Positions 44,386 through 53,633 of a stretch of 64,000 bases of DNA are shown in pieces. The DNA comes from Chryseolinea sp. H1M3-3. Its GTDB lineage: Bacteria > Bacteroidota > Bacteroidia > Cytophagales > Cyclobacteriaceae. The notes under the pieces are model-generated. The model was not told where the DNA came from. It ran no database searches and saw nothing but the letters and a program-made list of their open reading frames with translations. Both the position numbers and the translations under genes were made by a program. Positions within the stretch are counted from its first letter, which is position 1. Each line of letters starts with the position of its first letter. The stretch lies in contig NZ_JARKMY010000001.1 of the NCBI RefSeq assembly GCF_029360725.1, positions 1,364,001 to 1,428,000 of the forward strand, given 5' to 3'.

Positions 44386-45015
44386 ATGAATCAACTTAAG
44401 CATATCGCCATCTGCGGCAACATAGGTTCGGGAAAAACGACATTGACGGAGAAACTTGCCAGGCATTATGGATGGAATCCACTTTATGAGTCTGTTGATA
44501 CAAACCCCTATTTGCGCGACTTCTATCAGGATATGACTAAATGGGCCTTCCACGTTCAAATTTACTTCCTGAACAGCCGCTTCCGTCAAGTGAATGAAAT
44601 TCACGGCAACGATAAGCCTACCATACAAGATAGGACCATCTACGAAGACGCCTATATTTTTGCGGCGAACCTGCATCAAAGTGGACATATTTCAGATCGC
44701 GACTATAAAAGCTATCTGGATATTTTTCAGTCAATGATAACGTTTGTGAAACCGCCCGATTTGTTAATCTATTTAAAAGCCGGAATTCCGAAATTGGTAA
44801 GACAAATCGAAAAGAGAGGCCGGGATTTTGAGTATTCCATTCGACTGGATTATCTACGTCAGCTGAATAAACATTATGAAAACTGGATTGGGAGCTATAG
44901 TGATGGAAGGCTTTTAACAATTGATGTTGACCATCTCGATTTTGTTGAGAACATCGATGATTTTGGATTTATTGTGAACAAGGTGGATTTGGAACTGAAC
45001 AACCTTTTTAGTTAG
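44386..45015 (+). CDS. Deoxynucleoside kinase
   Basis: A 209-residue P-loop kinase. Residues 6-18 read HIAICGNIGSGKT (P-loop GNIGSGKT), followed by YESVDTNPYLRDFYQD, the QDRTIYEDAYIFA segment (Asp-Arg-Thr, substrate-binding ERS/DRS-like motif near 80-92), and LIYLKAG, with LID-type RQIEKRGRDFE near 143. It phosphorylates deoxynucleosides with ATP for salvage; the base specificity (dAdo/dGuo or dCyd) cannot be read. The ATG at 44386 is preferred to TTG at 44383. Confidence 0.92.
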   Translation: MNQLKHIAICGNIGSGKTTLTEKLARHYGWNPLYESVDTNPYLRDFYQDMTKWAFHVQIYFLNSRFRQVNEIHGNDKPTIQDRTIYEDAYIFAANLHQSGHISDRDYKSYLDIFQSMITFVKPPDLLIYLKAGIPKLVRQIEKRGRDFEYSIRLDYLRQLNKHYENWIGSYSDGRLLTIDVDHLDFVENIDDFGFIVNKVDLELNNLFS

Positions 45016-45022
45016 AACCAAG

Positions 45023-45931
45023 CTACTTTTTGGTAATCATTAAAATGCCAACTAATATCAATCCTGTTCCTATTAATTGCATGGCGTGAATAGGTTCCTG
45101 CAGGAAAAAATAAGCTTGGACAATAGTGGAGACGGGGCCTACGCTCCCAATGATAGCTGCATTGCCGGAGCCTACCCTTTTAATACCATTAGCAATTAAA
45201 TACGAAGGAATAACGGTACTAATAATTGACATCAGAAAGCTATAGACATAGACTTCTCTATCCATGGTTAAAAGCGAATTCTCATTCGATATAAAGAAAT
45301 GCAGGACCACCGCTAAAGCTGCAAAGCTCATAGCATAACTATTAAATTTAGCAGCCCCAATAGCTGGTATTAACTGGCCGCTTCCGACAATATAAATCGC
45401 ATAAGTGATCGCACAGATGAAAATCAATAAACTTCCGATAAAAAATTTTTCAGATTGCTCATCCAGCTTTATCTCTCCCCAAAATGCTATGAACAACCCA
45501 ATATATGTGGTCAAAAGAGCAAGCCATTGCAACCGCCGGATTTTAACCTTGAAAATACCAACAGACATAAGCAACACCATTGTAGGGTAGGTGAATAATA
45601 TCAATCGTTCAATGCCGGCAGTGACATAGCGCAAGCCTATGAAGTCCAACAAACTGCTCACATAATACCCTACACAACCAATGACAGCTACGGCAAGCCA
45701 TTGCTTCCAGGTAAAGGGTATGTTGTCACTTTTAGATGAAGACCACCATGCAGAAATGATAAAGAAAGGCAAGGAAAAGATCATACGTAAGGCAAGCAAT
45801 GTGACGGGGTCTACGGTTGTTTCCTTGTAAGCCAGCTTAACGATTATGGCCTTTGTTGAAAAGCAGATTGCACCCAACAAGCAGATTGCCACACCCCCGA
45901 TAAAATAACTGTAAGATTTCTTTTCAGCCAT
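45023..45931 (-). CDS. EamA/DMT-family transporter
   Basis: A 302-residue protein with ten predicted membrane helices in two EamA repeats. The first begins LGAICFSTKAIIVKLAY; the second begins IYIVGSGQLIPAIG and ends with SVGPVSTIVQAYFFLQEPIHAMQLIGTGLILVG, a typical EamA end. It is a drug/metabolite-type carrier in the inner membrane; the substrate is unknown. It converges on the kinase gene with seven bases between stops. Confidence 0.9.
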   Translation of the reverse strand: MAEKKSYSYFIGGVAICLLGAICFSTKAIIVKLAYKETTVDPVTLLALRMIFSLPFFIISAWWSSSKSDNIPFTWKQWLAVAVIGCVGYYVSSLLDFIGLRYVTAGIERLILFTYPTMVLLMSVGIFKVKIRRLQWLALLTTYIGLFIAFWGEIKLDEQSEKFFIGSLLIFICAITYAIYIVGSGQLIPAIGAAKFNSYAMSFAALAVVLHFFISNENSLLTMDREVYVYSFLMSIISTVIPSYLIANGIKRVGSGNAAIIGSVGPVSTIVQAYFFLQEPIHAMQLIGTGLILVGILMITKK

Positions 45932-45960
45932 GAATGGGTGTGTACGTTGGGAGGAGAAGC

Positions 45961-46173
45961 TTAGTTTTTTAGTTTGTTGTAAAAATAAAGCAGAAGAGAA
46001 AGTACAATGCTAATGAGGATGCTAGTGGCCAAAGGAAAGTAAAATTTAAAATTTTCTCTTTCAATCGAGATATCGCCGGGTAGTTTCCCTAAAAATGGAA
46101 TCTTTGGAACATACATTATTAAAAGCCCCGCAAGGATACTGACAATTCCAACGATAATCAGCAATTTGCCCAT
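45961..46173 (-). CDS. DUF2905 small membrane protein
   Basis: A 70-residue protein with two membrane helices (residues 4-24 and 48-65) and the typical DUF2905 linker LGKLPGDISIERENFKFYFPLATSILISI. The family is common in bacteria without a known function. It is 29 bases upstream of the DMT-transporter gene on the same strand. Confidence 0.9.
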   Translation of the reverse strand: MGKLLIIVGIVSILAGLLIMYVPKIPFLGKLPGDISIERENFKFYFPLATSILISIVLSLLLYFYNKLKN

Positions 46174-46217
46174 GTTCGTTTTTTCTTTCGAAATTTAATG
46201 GAATAACACTTTTGTTA

Positions 46218-46928
46218 ATGAACATCGGAAAGCTATTTCTTGTCCCTAATATAATTTCAGATAATACCCATTTACAAGTTATCCCCCCGCATGTTTTTCA
46301 CGCATTAACATCGACACAACACTTCTTGGCCGAGGATATCCGGACAGCCAGAAGATTCCTAAGCAGCTTAAAAATTTATGAGAAAATAGAGGAATTGGAA
46401 TTTCAAGTGCTTGATAAAGATTCAAAATATGAAAATCTGCGAGCACTGTTTGGTCCCCTTTTCAAGGGGGCCAATATGGGCATAATTTCGGAGGCAGGAT
46501 GCCCGGGAGTAGCCGACCCTGGCGCACTGGCCGTAAAATTTGCTCATGAAAACGATATTCAGGTAGTTCCCTTGGTCGGCCCTTCATCAATATTGTTGGC
46601 ATTAATGGCCTCAGGTCTAAACGGTCAACGATTTGCTTTTCACGGATATTTACCAATTGAACCGAAGGATTGCGCAAGGGCTATTCATGATTTAGAGAAG
46701 GAATCGCTTCAAAAAAATCAAACACAAATCATTATTGAGACGCCCTATCGAAATAATCATCTGAAGGAGTTGTTAATGAAGCATCTTAAGAATGATACGC
46801 TGCTTTCCATTGCTCAGGATGTAACTGGCCAACAAGAAAGCATAAGAACGTATCCCATTAAAAAATGGAAAACCATTAGCATAAATATGCCTAAAATACC
46901 GGCAGTCTTCATGTTCTTATCTTTTTAA
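46218..46928 (+). CDS. RsmI-like tetrapyrrole-methylase-family methyltransferase
   Basis: A 236-residue SAM-dependent enzyme. It carries the family motifs GIISEAGCPGVADPGA near 92-107, VVPLVGPSSILLALMASGLNG near 119-139, and FAFHGYLP near 142-149, as in RsmI (2'-O-methylation of 16S rRNA C1402). The N-terminus MNIGKLFLVPNIIS is different from the typical RsmI start (GxLxLVxTPIGN), so it is probably the Bacteroidota paralog of RsmI with unknown target. The ATG at 46218 is chosen over TTG at 46212. Confidence 0.85.
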   Translation: MNIGKLFLVPNIISDNTHLQVIPPHVFHALTSTQHFLAEDIRTARRFLSSLKIYEKIEELEFQVLDKDSKYENLRALFGPLFKGANMGIISEAGCPGVADPGALAVKFAHENDIQVVPLVGPSSILLALMASGLNGQRFAFHGYLPIEPKDCARAIHDLEKESLQKNQTQIIIETPYRNNHLKELLMKHLKNDTLLSIAQDVTGQQESIRTYPIKKWKTISINMPKIPAVFMFLSF

Positions 46929-46953
46929 TTTTTCTTTACTTGCCTCCATCTTT

Positions 46954-46983
46954 TTTGGTTTTAACTAAATCGATCTAAATTTG
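46954..46983 (+). promoter_or_regulatory. Promoter of metK
   Basis: TTTG (46954-46957) and TAAATTTG (46976-46983) are separated by 18 bases, close to the Bacteroidota form. The metK start is 52 bases further on. No SAM riboswitch is recognised in the leader. Confidence 0.5.
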
Positions 46984-47035
46984 GGCCGTCCATTTTTTAA
47001 GTTATCATTACAAAATAAAAATTAGAAAAATCCTT

Positions 47036-48292
47036 ATGCCGTATTTATTCACCTCGGAGTCCGTTTCAGAAGGACATCCCGACAAAGTTGCCGACCAGAT
47101 CTCAGATGCGCTGATCGATTATTTTTTAGCTTATGACCCTAACTCTAAAGTAGCTTGTGAGACATTGGTTACAACAGGACAGGTGGTATTGGCAGGCGAA
47201 GTAAAATCCGAAGCCTACTTAGACGTGCAGGATATTGCGCGCGAAGTAATTCGTAAAATTGGATACACCAAAAGTGAATATATGTTCGAGGCTGACTCGT
47301 GCGGTATTCTTTCCGCAATTCATGAGCAATCGCCTGACATTAATCAAGGGGTAGAAAGAAAGAAGAAGGAAGATCAAGGCGCTGGTGACCAAGGTATGAT
47401 GTTTGGTTATGCAACCAACGAGACTGACAATCTTATGCCACTTCCGCTTGAGTTGGCCCACCTGTTGCTTCGCGAACTTTCACAAATCAGAAAGGAAGGA
47501 AAGACAATGACTTACCTTCGGCCTGACGCAAAATCCCAAGTAACGATTGAATACAGTGATGATAACAAACCTCAACGCATTGATACGATTGTAATCTCAA
47601 CACAACATGATGACTTTGCAAAGGATGGCGCCATGTTGGGGAAAATTAAGGAAGACGTAATTAATATTGTTGTACCGCGTATCAAAAAGAAACTTCCTAA
47701 GCGCGTTCAAAAGCTCTTCGGTAGTGACATTAAATATCACGTGAACCCTACTGGTAAATTTGTTATAGGAGGACCGCATGGTGATACTGGATTGACCGGC
47801 CGAAAAATTATTGTAGACACATATGGAGGTAAAGGAGCCCATGGCGGAGGAGCATTTTCAGGCAAAGATCCTTCGAAGGTAGATCGATCAGCTGCTTATG
47901 CTACTCGTCATATTGCAAAAAATCTTGTCGCTGCAGGCGTATGCGATGAAGTCCTTGTTCAAGTAGCGTATGCAATCGGTGTAGCGCAACCTGTAGGTTT
48001 ATATGTGAACACATATGGAAGCTCGAAGGTTAGTGTGAACGATGGGGAAATTGCAAAACGCGTTGCTAAAATTTTTGATATGCGCCCATATTTTATAGAA
48101 GAACGCTTCAACTTAAGAACCCCGATTTATGCTGAGACTGCAGCGTACGGTCATATGGGGCGTGAATCAAAAGTGGTTGAGAAGATCTTTAATAAAGGGA
48201 AGAAGAATGAAAAGAAATTGAAAGTGGAACTATTTCCTTGGGAGAAACTTGACTACATCGACGAAGTAAGGAAAGCTTTTAAAATCAGCTAG
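47036..48292 (+). CDS. metK: S-adenosylmethionine synthetase
   Basis: A 418-residue enzyme making SAM from methionine and ATP. The family segments are all present: [25 protein letters not shown] at the start, [23 protein letters not shown] near 116-127 (catalytic loop), [24 protein letters not shown] near 242-265 and [22 protein letters not shown]-like residues near 269-290. Length is slightly above the usual 385-400 because of a basic insertion near the C-terminus ([13 protein letters not shown]). It is the supplier of methyl donor for the several methyltransferases in the window, and stands alone between a promoter and a perfect terminator. Confidence 0.97.
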   Translation: MPYLFTSESVSEGHPDKVADQISDALIDYFLAYDPNSKVACETLVTTGQVVLAGEVKSEAYLDVQDIAREVIRKIGYTKSEYMFEADSCGILSAIHEQSPDINQGVERKKKEDQGAGDQGMMFGYATNETDNLMPLPLELAHLLLRELSQIRKEGKTMTYLRPDAKSQVTIEYSDDNKPQRIDTIVISTQHDDFAKDGAMLGKIKEDVINIVVPRIKKKLPKRVQKLFGSDIKYHVNPTGKFVIGGPHGDTGLTGRKIIVDTYGGKGAHGGGAFSGKDPSKVDRSAAYATRHIAKNLVAAGVCDEVLVQVAYAIGVAQPVGLYVNTYGSSKVSVNDGEIAKRVAKIFDMRPYFIEERFNLRTPIYAETAAYGHMGRESKVVEKIFNKGKKNEKKLKVELFPWEKLDYIDEVRKAFKIS

Positions 48293-48309
48293 CATATTCA
48301 ACTAAGAAT

Positions 48310-48350
48310 GTATAATAAAGAAGGGCTCACTGAGCCCTTCTTTATTATAC
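48310..48350. terminator. Bidirectional terminator between metK and hpf
   Basis: Two 20-base arms (48310-48329 and 48331-48350) are perfect reverse complements around one central base. The GC-rich inner part (GGGCTCA/TGAGCCC) is flanked by A/T-rich arms that give a T-rich end on both strands, so it can stop transcription from both convergent genes. Confidence 0.85.
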
Positions 48351-48366
48351 AGCCATAATTGGATCA

Positions 48367-48666
48367 TTAGGTTCTGTTGTTCACTTTGTTCTTAAATTTT
48401 TTTAACTGCATACGCAAAGCGTCGGCTGCAAGATCGGTCGCAGCTTCAAATGATTTTGCTTTTTCTATCGCAAAAAGTTGATTCCCCGGAACACGTACTT
48501 TTATTTCTACTGTTTTATTTTCGATACCTTCATTATTTAGGCGCAGGAATACTTCGCCATCCACCATTCGATCATAAAATGTTTCTAGCTTGTCAAGCTT
48601 CTTTTGAATGAATGAGATTAACTTACTGTCAGCATCAAAATGAATGGAGTGAACTTGTAACTTCAT
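48367..48666 (-). CDS. hpf: Ribosome hibernation-promoting factor (HPF/RaiA family)
   Basis: A 99-residue protein with the short HPF fold: KLQVHSIHFDADSKLISFIQKKLDKLETFYDRM near the start, VEIKVRVPGNQLFAIEKAKSFEAATDLAADALRMQLKKFKNK at the end. It binds the 30S decoding site and inactivates ribosomes in stationary phase. The order rpsU, xer-type recombinase, hpf on one strand is a common arrangement in Bacteroidota. It ends at the metK-hpf terminator. Confidence 0.92.
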   Translation of the reverse strand: MKLQVHSIHFDADSKLISFIQKKLDKLETFYDRMVDGEVFLRLNNEGIENKTVEIKVRVPGNQLFAIEKAKSFEAATDLAADALRMQLKKFKNKVNNRT

Positions 48667-48765
48667 AATTGTAAAAATTTAAGTTAAATAAAAAACTTGC
48701 GTGTTGCTGGTATGCATTTCGCTCTTAAGTAGTCATCTTATCATGCGGTATAGTTTTTAATTTTC

Positions 48766-49641
48766 TTATGCTTTAGGGTGAGCTTGGTCAAAAACCTTTT
48801 TTAATTTTTCGATAGAGTTATGCGTATACACTTGTGTAGCGGCCAAACTGGTATGTCCTAATAAATCTTTTACTGCATTTATCTCCGCGCCTTTGTTCAA
48901 AAGATGCGTTGCATATGTATGACGCAAAACATGTGGACTTTGTTTCTCACAAGAGGTATTCTTGAGATAAGCATTAATGCTTCTATAAATCAACATGGGG
49001 TAACATGGCTCTCCTTTATCGGTGACAAAAAAATATCCATGCCCTTTTGTCTCGATGTCGCGGTTCCTAACGGTTATATAATCCCTGATCTTAGGAATAA
49101 TACTTTTCGGAAATGGAATTAGTCTCTCTTTGTTGCGCTTACCAATAACTTTAATGGTCTGATTCCCTAAGTCAATATAGCTATCTTTTAAGGTTATCAA
49201 TTCGGAAAGGCGAATACCTGTGGCATAGAATAATTCCAACACTAATTTTTCCCGTATGCTGTTAAAGCTTCCATCGGAAAAGGATTGATCCAACAAACCT
49301 ATTATTTCCGATTCTTTTACAAAGCTGGGGAGCTTCTTCTGTGTTTTAAGCACCTTAATTTTAAGCATCGGATCTTTGCTAATAAATTCTTGGCGCAAAA
49401 GGAATTTGTAAAAAGATCGCAGGCAAGCAATCTTCCGGTTTATTGTACGCGGTTCCACGCCTGTTTCCACAAGGCTGATCATCCATGAACGAATGACACC
49501 ATAATCCGCAGCCTCTGGTTTGGATTCCGAATATGTAAGGAGAAAATCTGAAAATTGTTTGAGATCGGTTTGGTAAGCCAACAAAGTGTGGCGACTCAGG
49601 CGTTTTTCGTATTCAATATATTTTAAAAACGAATCTGTCAT
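48766..49641 (-). CDS. xerC: Tyrosine recombinase XerC/XerD
   Basis: A 291-residue chromosome-dimer-resolution recombinase. All catalytic residues are visible: Arg in YATGIRLSELI near 150, Lys in KVIGKRNKERLIP near 175, His-x2-Arg in HVLRHTYATHLLN near 245, His in LLGHTSLAATQVYTH with the Tyr nucleophile near 280. The N-terminal core-binding domain has YEKRLSRHTLLAYQTDLKQF. Whether it is XerC or XerD cannot be settled without comparison; the rpsU-hpf setting is that of XerC. The ATG at 49641 is preferred over an upstream extension of seven codons. Confidence 0.92.
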   Translation of the reverse strand: MTDSFLKYIEYEKRLSRHTLLAYQTDLKQFSDFLLTYSESKPEAADYGVIRSWMISLVETGVEPRTINRKIACLRSFYKFLLRQEFISKDPMLKIKVLKTQKKLPSFVKESEIIGLLDQSFSDGSFNSIREKLVLELFYATGIRLSELITLKDSYIDLGNQTIKVIGKRNKERLIPFPKSIIPKIRDYITVRNRDIETKGHGYFFVTDKGEPCYPMLIYRSINAYLKNTSCEKQSPHVLRHTYATHLLNKGAEINAVKDLLGHTSLAATQVYTHNSIEKLKKVFDQAHPKA

Positions 49642-49678
49642 GCTACTACACAAACCATTCAATCTGTAATAGCAATGT

Positions 49679-49716
49679 AAAAAAATAATCCCCTTTAAGA
49701 AAGCCTTAAAGGGGAT
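49679..49716 (-). terminator. Rho-independent terminator of rpsU
   Basis: ATCCCCTTTAAG (49688-49699) pairs perfectly over 12 bases with CTTAAAGGGGAT (49705-49716), around a five-base loop. Reading leftward it is followed by TTATTTTTTT. It lies between rpsU and the recombinase gene, separating them or lowering read-through. Confidence 0.85.
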
Positions 49717-49728
49717 ATGTTTATAACA

Positions 49729-49755
49729 TGTGGATAATTTGAAAGTCTATCCACA
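49729..49755. other. Pair of inverted DnaA-box-like sequences
   Basis: TGTGGATAA at 49729-49737 is the reverse complement of the consensus DnaA box TTATCCACA, and CTATCCACA at 49747-49755 differs from it by one base. The two are inverted (8 of 8 matched arms, 11-base spacer), so they could also be a plain hairpin downstream of rpsU. No further boxes or clear unwinding region lie in this 139-base gap. Confidence 0.4.
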
Positions 49756-49780
49756 ATTTGATTTCTTGTCTACGACGCAA

Positions 49781-49978
49781 TTAGGAATTGCTTTCCTTTA
49801 GCTTTTGCTGTTCACGATACGCCGCGCGAATGATCTGACTTCTGCGGGTAATGGATGGCTTTTCAAAAGATGTACGAGCGCGAAGTTCTTTAAGAACACC
49901 GGTCTTCTCGAATTTCTTTTTGAAACGCTTTAAAGCTTTGTCAATGGATTCGTTTTCTTTTACGTTTACAATTAACAT
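49781..49978 (-). CDS. rpsU: 30S ribosomal protein bS21
   Basis: A 65-residue basic protein with the normal S21 form: VKENESIDKALKRFKKKFEKTGVLKELRAR near 6-35 and FEKPSITRRSQIIRAA in the middle. In Bacteroidota bS21 is linked to control of translation initiation because the phylum rarely uses Shine-Dalgarno pairing. It is the first gene of a leftward group with the recombinase and hpf genes, with its own promoter and a strong terminator. Confidence 0.96.
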   Translation of the reverse strand: MLIVNVKENESIDKALKRFKKKFEKTGVLKELRARTSFEKPSITRRSQIIRAAYREQQKLKESNS

Positions 49979-49997
49979 TATTTAATATTTAGGGGTG

Positions 49998-50029
49998 CAA
50001 ATATACGTGGAAACTGCCGAATAATCCAA
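49998..50029 (-). promoter_or_regulatory. Promoter of rpsU
   Basis: On the minus strand TTGG (50029-50026) is followed after 20 bases by TATATTTG (50005-49998). This matches the Bacteroidota promoter and gives a leader of about 15 bases before the rpsU ATG. Confidence 0.6.
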
Positions 50030-50033
50030 GCCT

Positions 50034-51176
50034 CTACTTTAAAATTGCTCGTGAGATGACGATTTTTTGAATCTCAGAAGTCCCCTCGCCTATGGTACAA
50101 AGTTTTGCATCCCGAAAATATTTTTCCGCAGGGAAATCTTTGGTATAACCGTAGCCTCCAAATATTTGTACACCTTCATTAGATACTTCCACAGCGACTT
50201 CTGAAGCATACAATTTCGCCATGGCAGATTCCTTTTTCACCTCATAACCTTTGTTTTTAAGTTCTCCCGCACGGAATGTAAGTAATCTTGCGGCTTCAAT
50301 TTTAGTCGCCATGTCCGCCAACTTGAAAGCGATTCCCTGAAATTTTGAAATTGGTTGGTTAAATTGATGACGTTCCTTAGAATATTCAAGCGCGGCTTCA
50401 TAAGCGCCAATGGCAATTCCCAAGCTTAATGAAGCAATGGAGATGCGACCACCTTCCAACACTTTCATAGCTTGAATAAAGCCATCACCTGGATTACCAA
50501 GCATTTGAGACTTATGAATTCGGCAGTCATTAAAAATTAATTCAGCCGTTTCAGAAGCGCGCATGCCCAATTTGTTCTCCTTTTTCCCGGACGTAAATCC
50601 AGCGGTATCTTTCTCTATAATAAAAGCAGACATGCCCTTGGAATCACCAATTTCGCCTGTCCTGACAATTACTACTGCTACATGCCCAGATTTTCCGTGA
50701 GTGATGAAATTTTTTGCTCCATTAATCACGTAGTAATCGCCGTCTTTTACAGCAACAGATTTCATGTTGGCTGAATCCGATCCGGTATTGGGCTCTGTCA
50801 ATCCCCACGCACCAATCCATTCACCAGTTGCTAGCGCTGGCAGATATTTTTGCTTTTGCGATTCATTTCCAAAGAGTAATATGTGATTTGTACAAAGGGA
50901 ATTATGTGCCGCCATGGACAACCCAATCGAGCCATCAATTTTAGAGATCTCAATTAAGGCGGTTATATACTCTAAATATCCAAAGCCGGAGCCGTTATAT
51001 TTTTCAGGTACCAATATACCCATCAATCCCAGCTTACCCATTTTGTGAAAAAGTTGAATGGGGAATTCTTGCGATTCGTCCCATTGCATAGTGTACGGAC
51101 GCATTTCCTTCCGGCCAAAATCTGTAATGGATTGGGCTATCAATCTCTGGTTCTCTGTTTCTGTAAACGATAACAT
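50034..51176 (-). CDS. Acyl-CoA dehydrogenase
   Basis: A 380-residue flavoprotein that oxidises acyl-CoA to enoyl-CoA. Family marks: WGLTEPNTGSDSANM near 130-144, INGAKNFITHGKSGH near 158, the LGMRASETAELIFNDCRI segment near 212-229, and FGGYGYTKDFPAEKYFRDAKLCTIGEGTSEIQKIVISR at the end with the catalytic Glu expected in the Gly-Glu-Gly-Thr-Ser-Glu region. Length is typical of the short-chain or butyryl type. The ATG at 51176 is preferred over a start 18 codons upstream. No other fatty acid oxidation gene is near. Confidence 0.93.
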   Translation of the reverse strand: MLSFTETENQRLIAQSITDFGRKEMRPYTMQWDESQEFPIQLFHKMGKLGLMGILVPEKYNGSGFGYLEYITALIEISKIDGSIGLSMAAHNSLCTNHILLFGNESQKQKYLPALATGEWIGAWGLTEPNTGSDSANMKSVAVKDGDYYVINGAKNFITHGKSGHVAVVIVRTGEIGDSKGMSAFIIEKDTAGFTSGKKENKLGMRASETAELIFNDCRIHKSQMLGNPGDGFIQAMKVLEGGRISIASLSLGIAIGAYEAALEYSKERHQFNQPISKFQGIAFKLADMATKIEAARLLTFRAGELKNKGYEVKKESAMAKLYASEVAVEVSNEGVQIFGGYGYTKDFPAEKYFRDAKLCTIGEGTSEIQKIVISRAILK

Positions 51177-51278
51177 GGATATTGGATAAGTTACAAGCCG
51201 CAAAATTAAGCGGAAAAAACGAACTAACAAACGAGTGTTAGCAGCACGAACATCTCAACGGTTGCCGTCGGCGGTCAG

Positions 51279-51307
51279 TTTGCGGTTACAATAAAAGTTA
51301 TAATTTG
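51279..51307 (+). promoter_or_regulatory. Possible promoter of the nucleotide-sugar operon
   Basis: TTTG (51279-51282) is followed after 16 bases by TATAATTTG, which has one extra base compared with TANNTTTG. It lies 22 bases before the ugd ATG. Confidence 0.3.
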
Positions 51308-51328
51308 GCGGTTCTTTAAATTTAAACC

Positions 51329-52642
51329 ATGAAAATCGCAGTTATTGGAACAGGGTATGTTGGACTTGTTACGGGGACTTGTTTTGCCGAGACCGGAAAT
51401 ACCGTCACTTGTGTCGACATAGACGAGGCAAAAATCAAAAAACTCCAGGAAGGTGTCATTACCATCTACGAGCCGGGCTTGGAGCAATTATTTGAAAGAA
51501 ATATCAAACAACAACGACTTTTTTTCACGACAAATCTTGAAGAAGGAATTAAGGGCGCAAAAATTATTTTCCTGGCTTTGCCCACGCCTCCAGGTGAAGA
51601 TGGATCTGCCGACTTAAAATACATTCTTAAAGTTGCTGAAGATGTAGGTCCGCTTTTGAAAGATTACACCGTTTTAGTAGATAAAAGCACTGTTCCAGTT
51701 GGCACTACCGAAAAGGTAAAAGCTAAGATCGCTTCTCGCGCCAAAGTAGATTTTGATGTTGTATCTAATCCTGAATTTTTGCGGGAAGGTGTGGCTGTAG
51801 AGGATTTTATGAAGCCTGATCGCGTGGTTATTGGAACGAATTCTCCGAAAGCACGAAAGGTTATGGAATCCCTTTATGCGCCGTTTGTGCGGCAAGGCAA
51901 TCCTATTATTTTCATGGACGATCGATCGGCCGAGTTAACTAAATATGCAGCAAATTCATTTTTGGCGACGAAGATTACTTTCATGAACGAAATTGCCAAC
52001 TTATGCGAGCTATTGGGAGCTGATGTAGATTCCGTTAGAAAAGGTGTCGGAACTGATAGCCGTATTGGAAAAAGATTTTTGTTTCCGGGAATCGGATATG
52101 GAGGTAGCTGTTTTCCGAAGGACGTTCAGGCTTTAGCAAAATCGTCACAGGATGCAAAATATGATTTTAAGATCCTAAATGCTGTAATGGAGGTAAATAA
52201 TGCGCAGAAAACGCGGCTGATTCCGCGCATAAAAGAATATTTCAAAGGAAATTTGGCAGGGAAAACAATTGCGATTTGGGGTTTAGCATTTAAGCCTCAT
52301 ACCGATGATATCCGGGAAGCTCCGTCACTTTATAATATCGAAGCACTTTTAAATGAGGGTGCAAAATTAAAGGTTCACGATCCCGAAGGCATGGAGAATG
52401 TGAAAAAAGTGATCGGAGACAAAGTACTGTATTGTGAAACACCCTACGAGGCTGCCGAAAATGCTGACGCGATTTTTATTGCTACAGAATGGCCGGAATT
52501 CAGAACGCCAGATTTTGAAAAACTTTCTAGCATTCTCAAGAACAAAGTAATTTTTGATGGTAGAAACGTATATGATTTAACAAATATGAAAGAATTAGGC
52601 TTTTCTTATTTCAGCATTGGAAGGGAGGTAGTAAATGGCTAA
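51329..52642 (+). CDS. ugd: UDP-glucose 6-dehydrogenase
   Basis: A 437-residue NAD-dependent enzyme oxidising UDP-glucose to UDP-glucuronate. It starts with the NAD motif [16 protein letters not shown], has [15 protein letters not shown] near 90, [11 protein letters not shown] near 122 and the catalytic Cys in [15 protein letters not shown] near 257-271, then [15 protein letters not shown] near 325-339. It is the first gene of an operon for nucleotide sugars: the uxs gene overlaps its end by eight bases and uses its product. Confidence 0.95.
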   Translation: MKIAVIGTGYVGLVTGTCFAETGNTVTCVDIDEAKIKKLQEGVITIYEPGLEQLFERNIKQQRLFFTTNLEEGIKGAKIIFLALPTPPGEDGSADLKYILKVAEDVGPLLKDYTVLVDKSTVPVGTTEKVKAKIASRAKVDFDVVSNPEFLREGVAVEDFMKPDRVVIGTNSPKARKVMESLYAPFVRQGNPIIFMDDRSAELTKYAANSFLATKITFMNEIANLCELLGADVDSVRKGVGTDSRIGKRFLFPGIGYGGSCFPKDVQALAKSSQDAKYDFKILNAVMEVNNAQKTRLIPRIKEYFKGNLAGKTIAIWGLAFKPHTDDIREAPSLYNIEALLNEGAKLKVHDPEGMENVKKVIGDKVLYCETPYEAAENADAIFIATEWPEFRTPDFEKLSSILKNKVIFDGRNVYDLTNMKELGFSYFSIGREVVNG

Positions 52643-53624
52643 CCAACGCGTCCTTATCACCGGTGGAGCCGGCTTCCTCGGTTCACATCTTTGCGACAGG
52701 TTTATCAAAGAAGGTTTCCATGTAATTGCAATGGATAATTTGATTACTGGCGACCTTCGTAACATTGAGCACTTGTTTAAGCACCCCGAATTTGAATTCT
52801 ATCATCAGGATGTTTCTACCTATGTTCATATCCCAGGCGAACTGCACTACATCCTCCACTTTGCATCGCCAGCCAGCCCTATCGATTACCTCAAAATTCC
52901 GATACAAACGCTTAAAGTAAGCTCCTTAGGCACGCATAATTTATTAGGACTAGCACGTGCAAAAAAAGCAAGAATATTAGTTGCTTCAACGTCCGAAGTA
53001 TATGGTGATCCATTGGTTCATCCGCAAGTGGAGGAATATTATGGTAACGTAAACCCTATTGGCCCACGCGGAGTATATGATGAAGCTAAACGCTTCCAGG
53101 AAGCTATAACAATGGCTTACCACACGTTCCATAATTTGGAAACCCGCATCGTAAGAATATTTAACACTTACGGTCCTCGCATGCGTCTCAATGATGGTCG
53201 TGTTTTGCCTGCATTTATTGGCCAAGCTTTAAGGGGCGAAGACCTGACAGTTTTTGGCGATGGAACACAGACCCGTTCTTTTTGTTATGTCGATGATGAA
53301 GTCGAGGGGATTTACCGATTGCTGATGTCAGACTACCACTTGCCGATGAATATTGGTAATCCGAATGAGATAACCATTGGAGATTTTGCCGAGGAAATTG
53401 TGAAACTAACGGGGACAACACAAAAAGTGGTATATAAGCCATTGCCTCAGGACGATCCCAAACAACGTCAGCCTAATATAGATAAAGCGAGAAAAATCTT
53501 GGGGTGGGAGCCAAAAGTTTCGAGGTCTGAAGGTTTGAAAATCACTTATGAATACTTCAAATCACTTCCAAAAGAAGTCCTCTATCAACGCGATCACAAA
53601 AATTTCGAAAAGTATATACGCTAA
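52635..53624 (+). CDS. UDP-glucuronate decarboxylase (UDP-xylose synthase)
   Basis: A 329-residue SDR enzyme (extended type). It has the NAD motif [27 protein letters not shown] near 75-85, [14 protein letters not shown] near 117-130 and the catalytic GVYDEAKRF near 145-153 with Tyr-x3-Lys, then IFNTYGPRM. These residues, in particular the SPASP and YGDP segments, mark the UXS group, which turns UDP-glucuronate into UDP-xylose or the 4-keto pentose. It overlaps ugd, whose product it uses. Confidence 0.92.
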   Translation: MANQRVLITGGAGFLGSHLCDRFIKEGFHVIAMDNLITGDLRNIEHLFKHPEFEFYHQDVSTYVHIPGELHYILHFASPASPIDYLKIPIQTLKVSSLGTHNLLGLARAKKARILVASTSEVYGDPLVHPQVEEYYGNVNPIGPRGVYDEAKRFQEAITMAYHTFHNLETRIVRIFNTYGPRMRLNDGRVLPAFIGQALRGEDLTVFGDGTQTRSFCYVDDEVEGIYRLLMSDYHLPMNIGNPNEITIGDFAEEIVKLTGTTQKVVYKPLPQDDPKQRQPNIDKARKILGWEPKVSRSEGLKITYEYFKSLPKEVLYQRDHKNFEKYIR

Positions 53625-53633
53625 CCCTTACTG

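Noticed and set aside
49642-49780. Replication origin at the DnaA-box pair
   Set aside because: Only two boxes, no clear unwinding element and no dnaA or related gene nearby; retained only as a site of interest.
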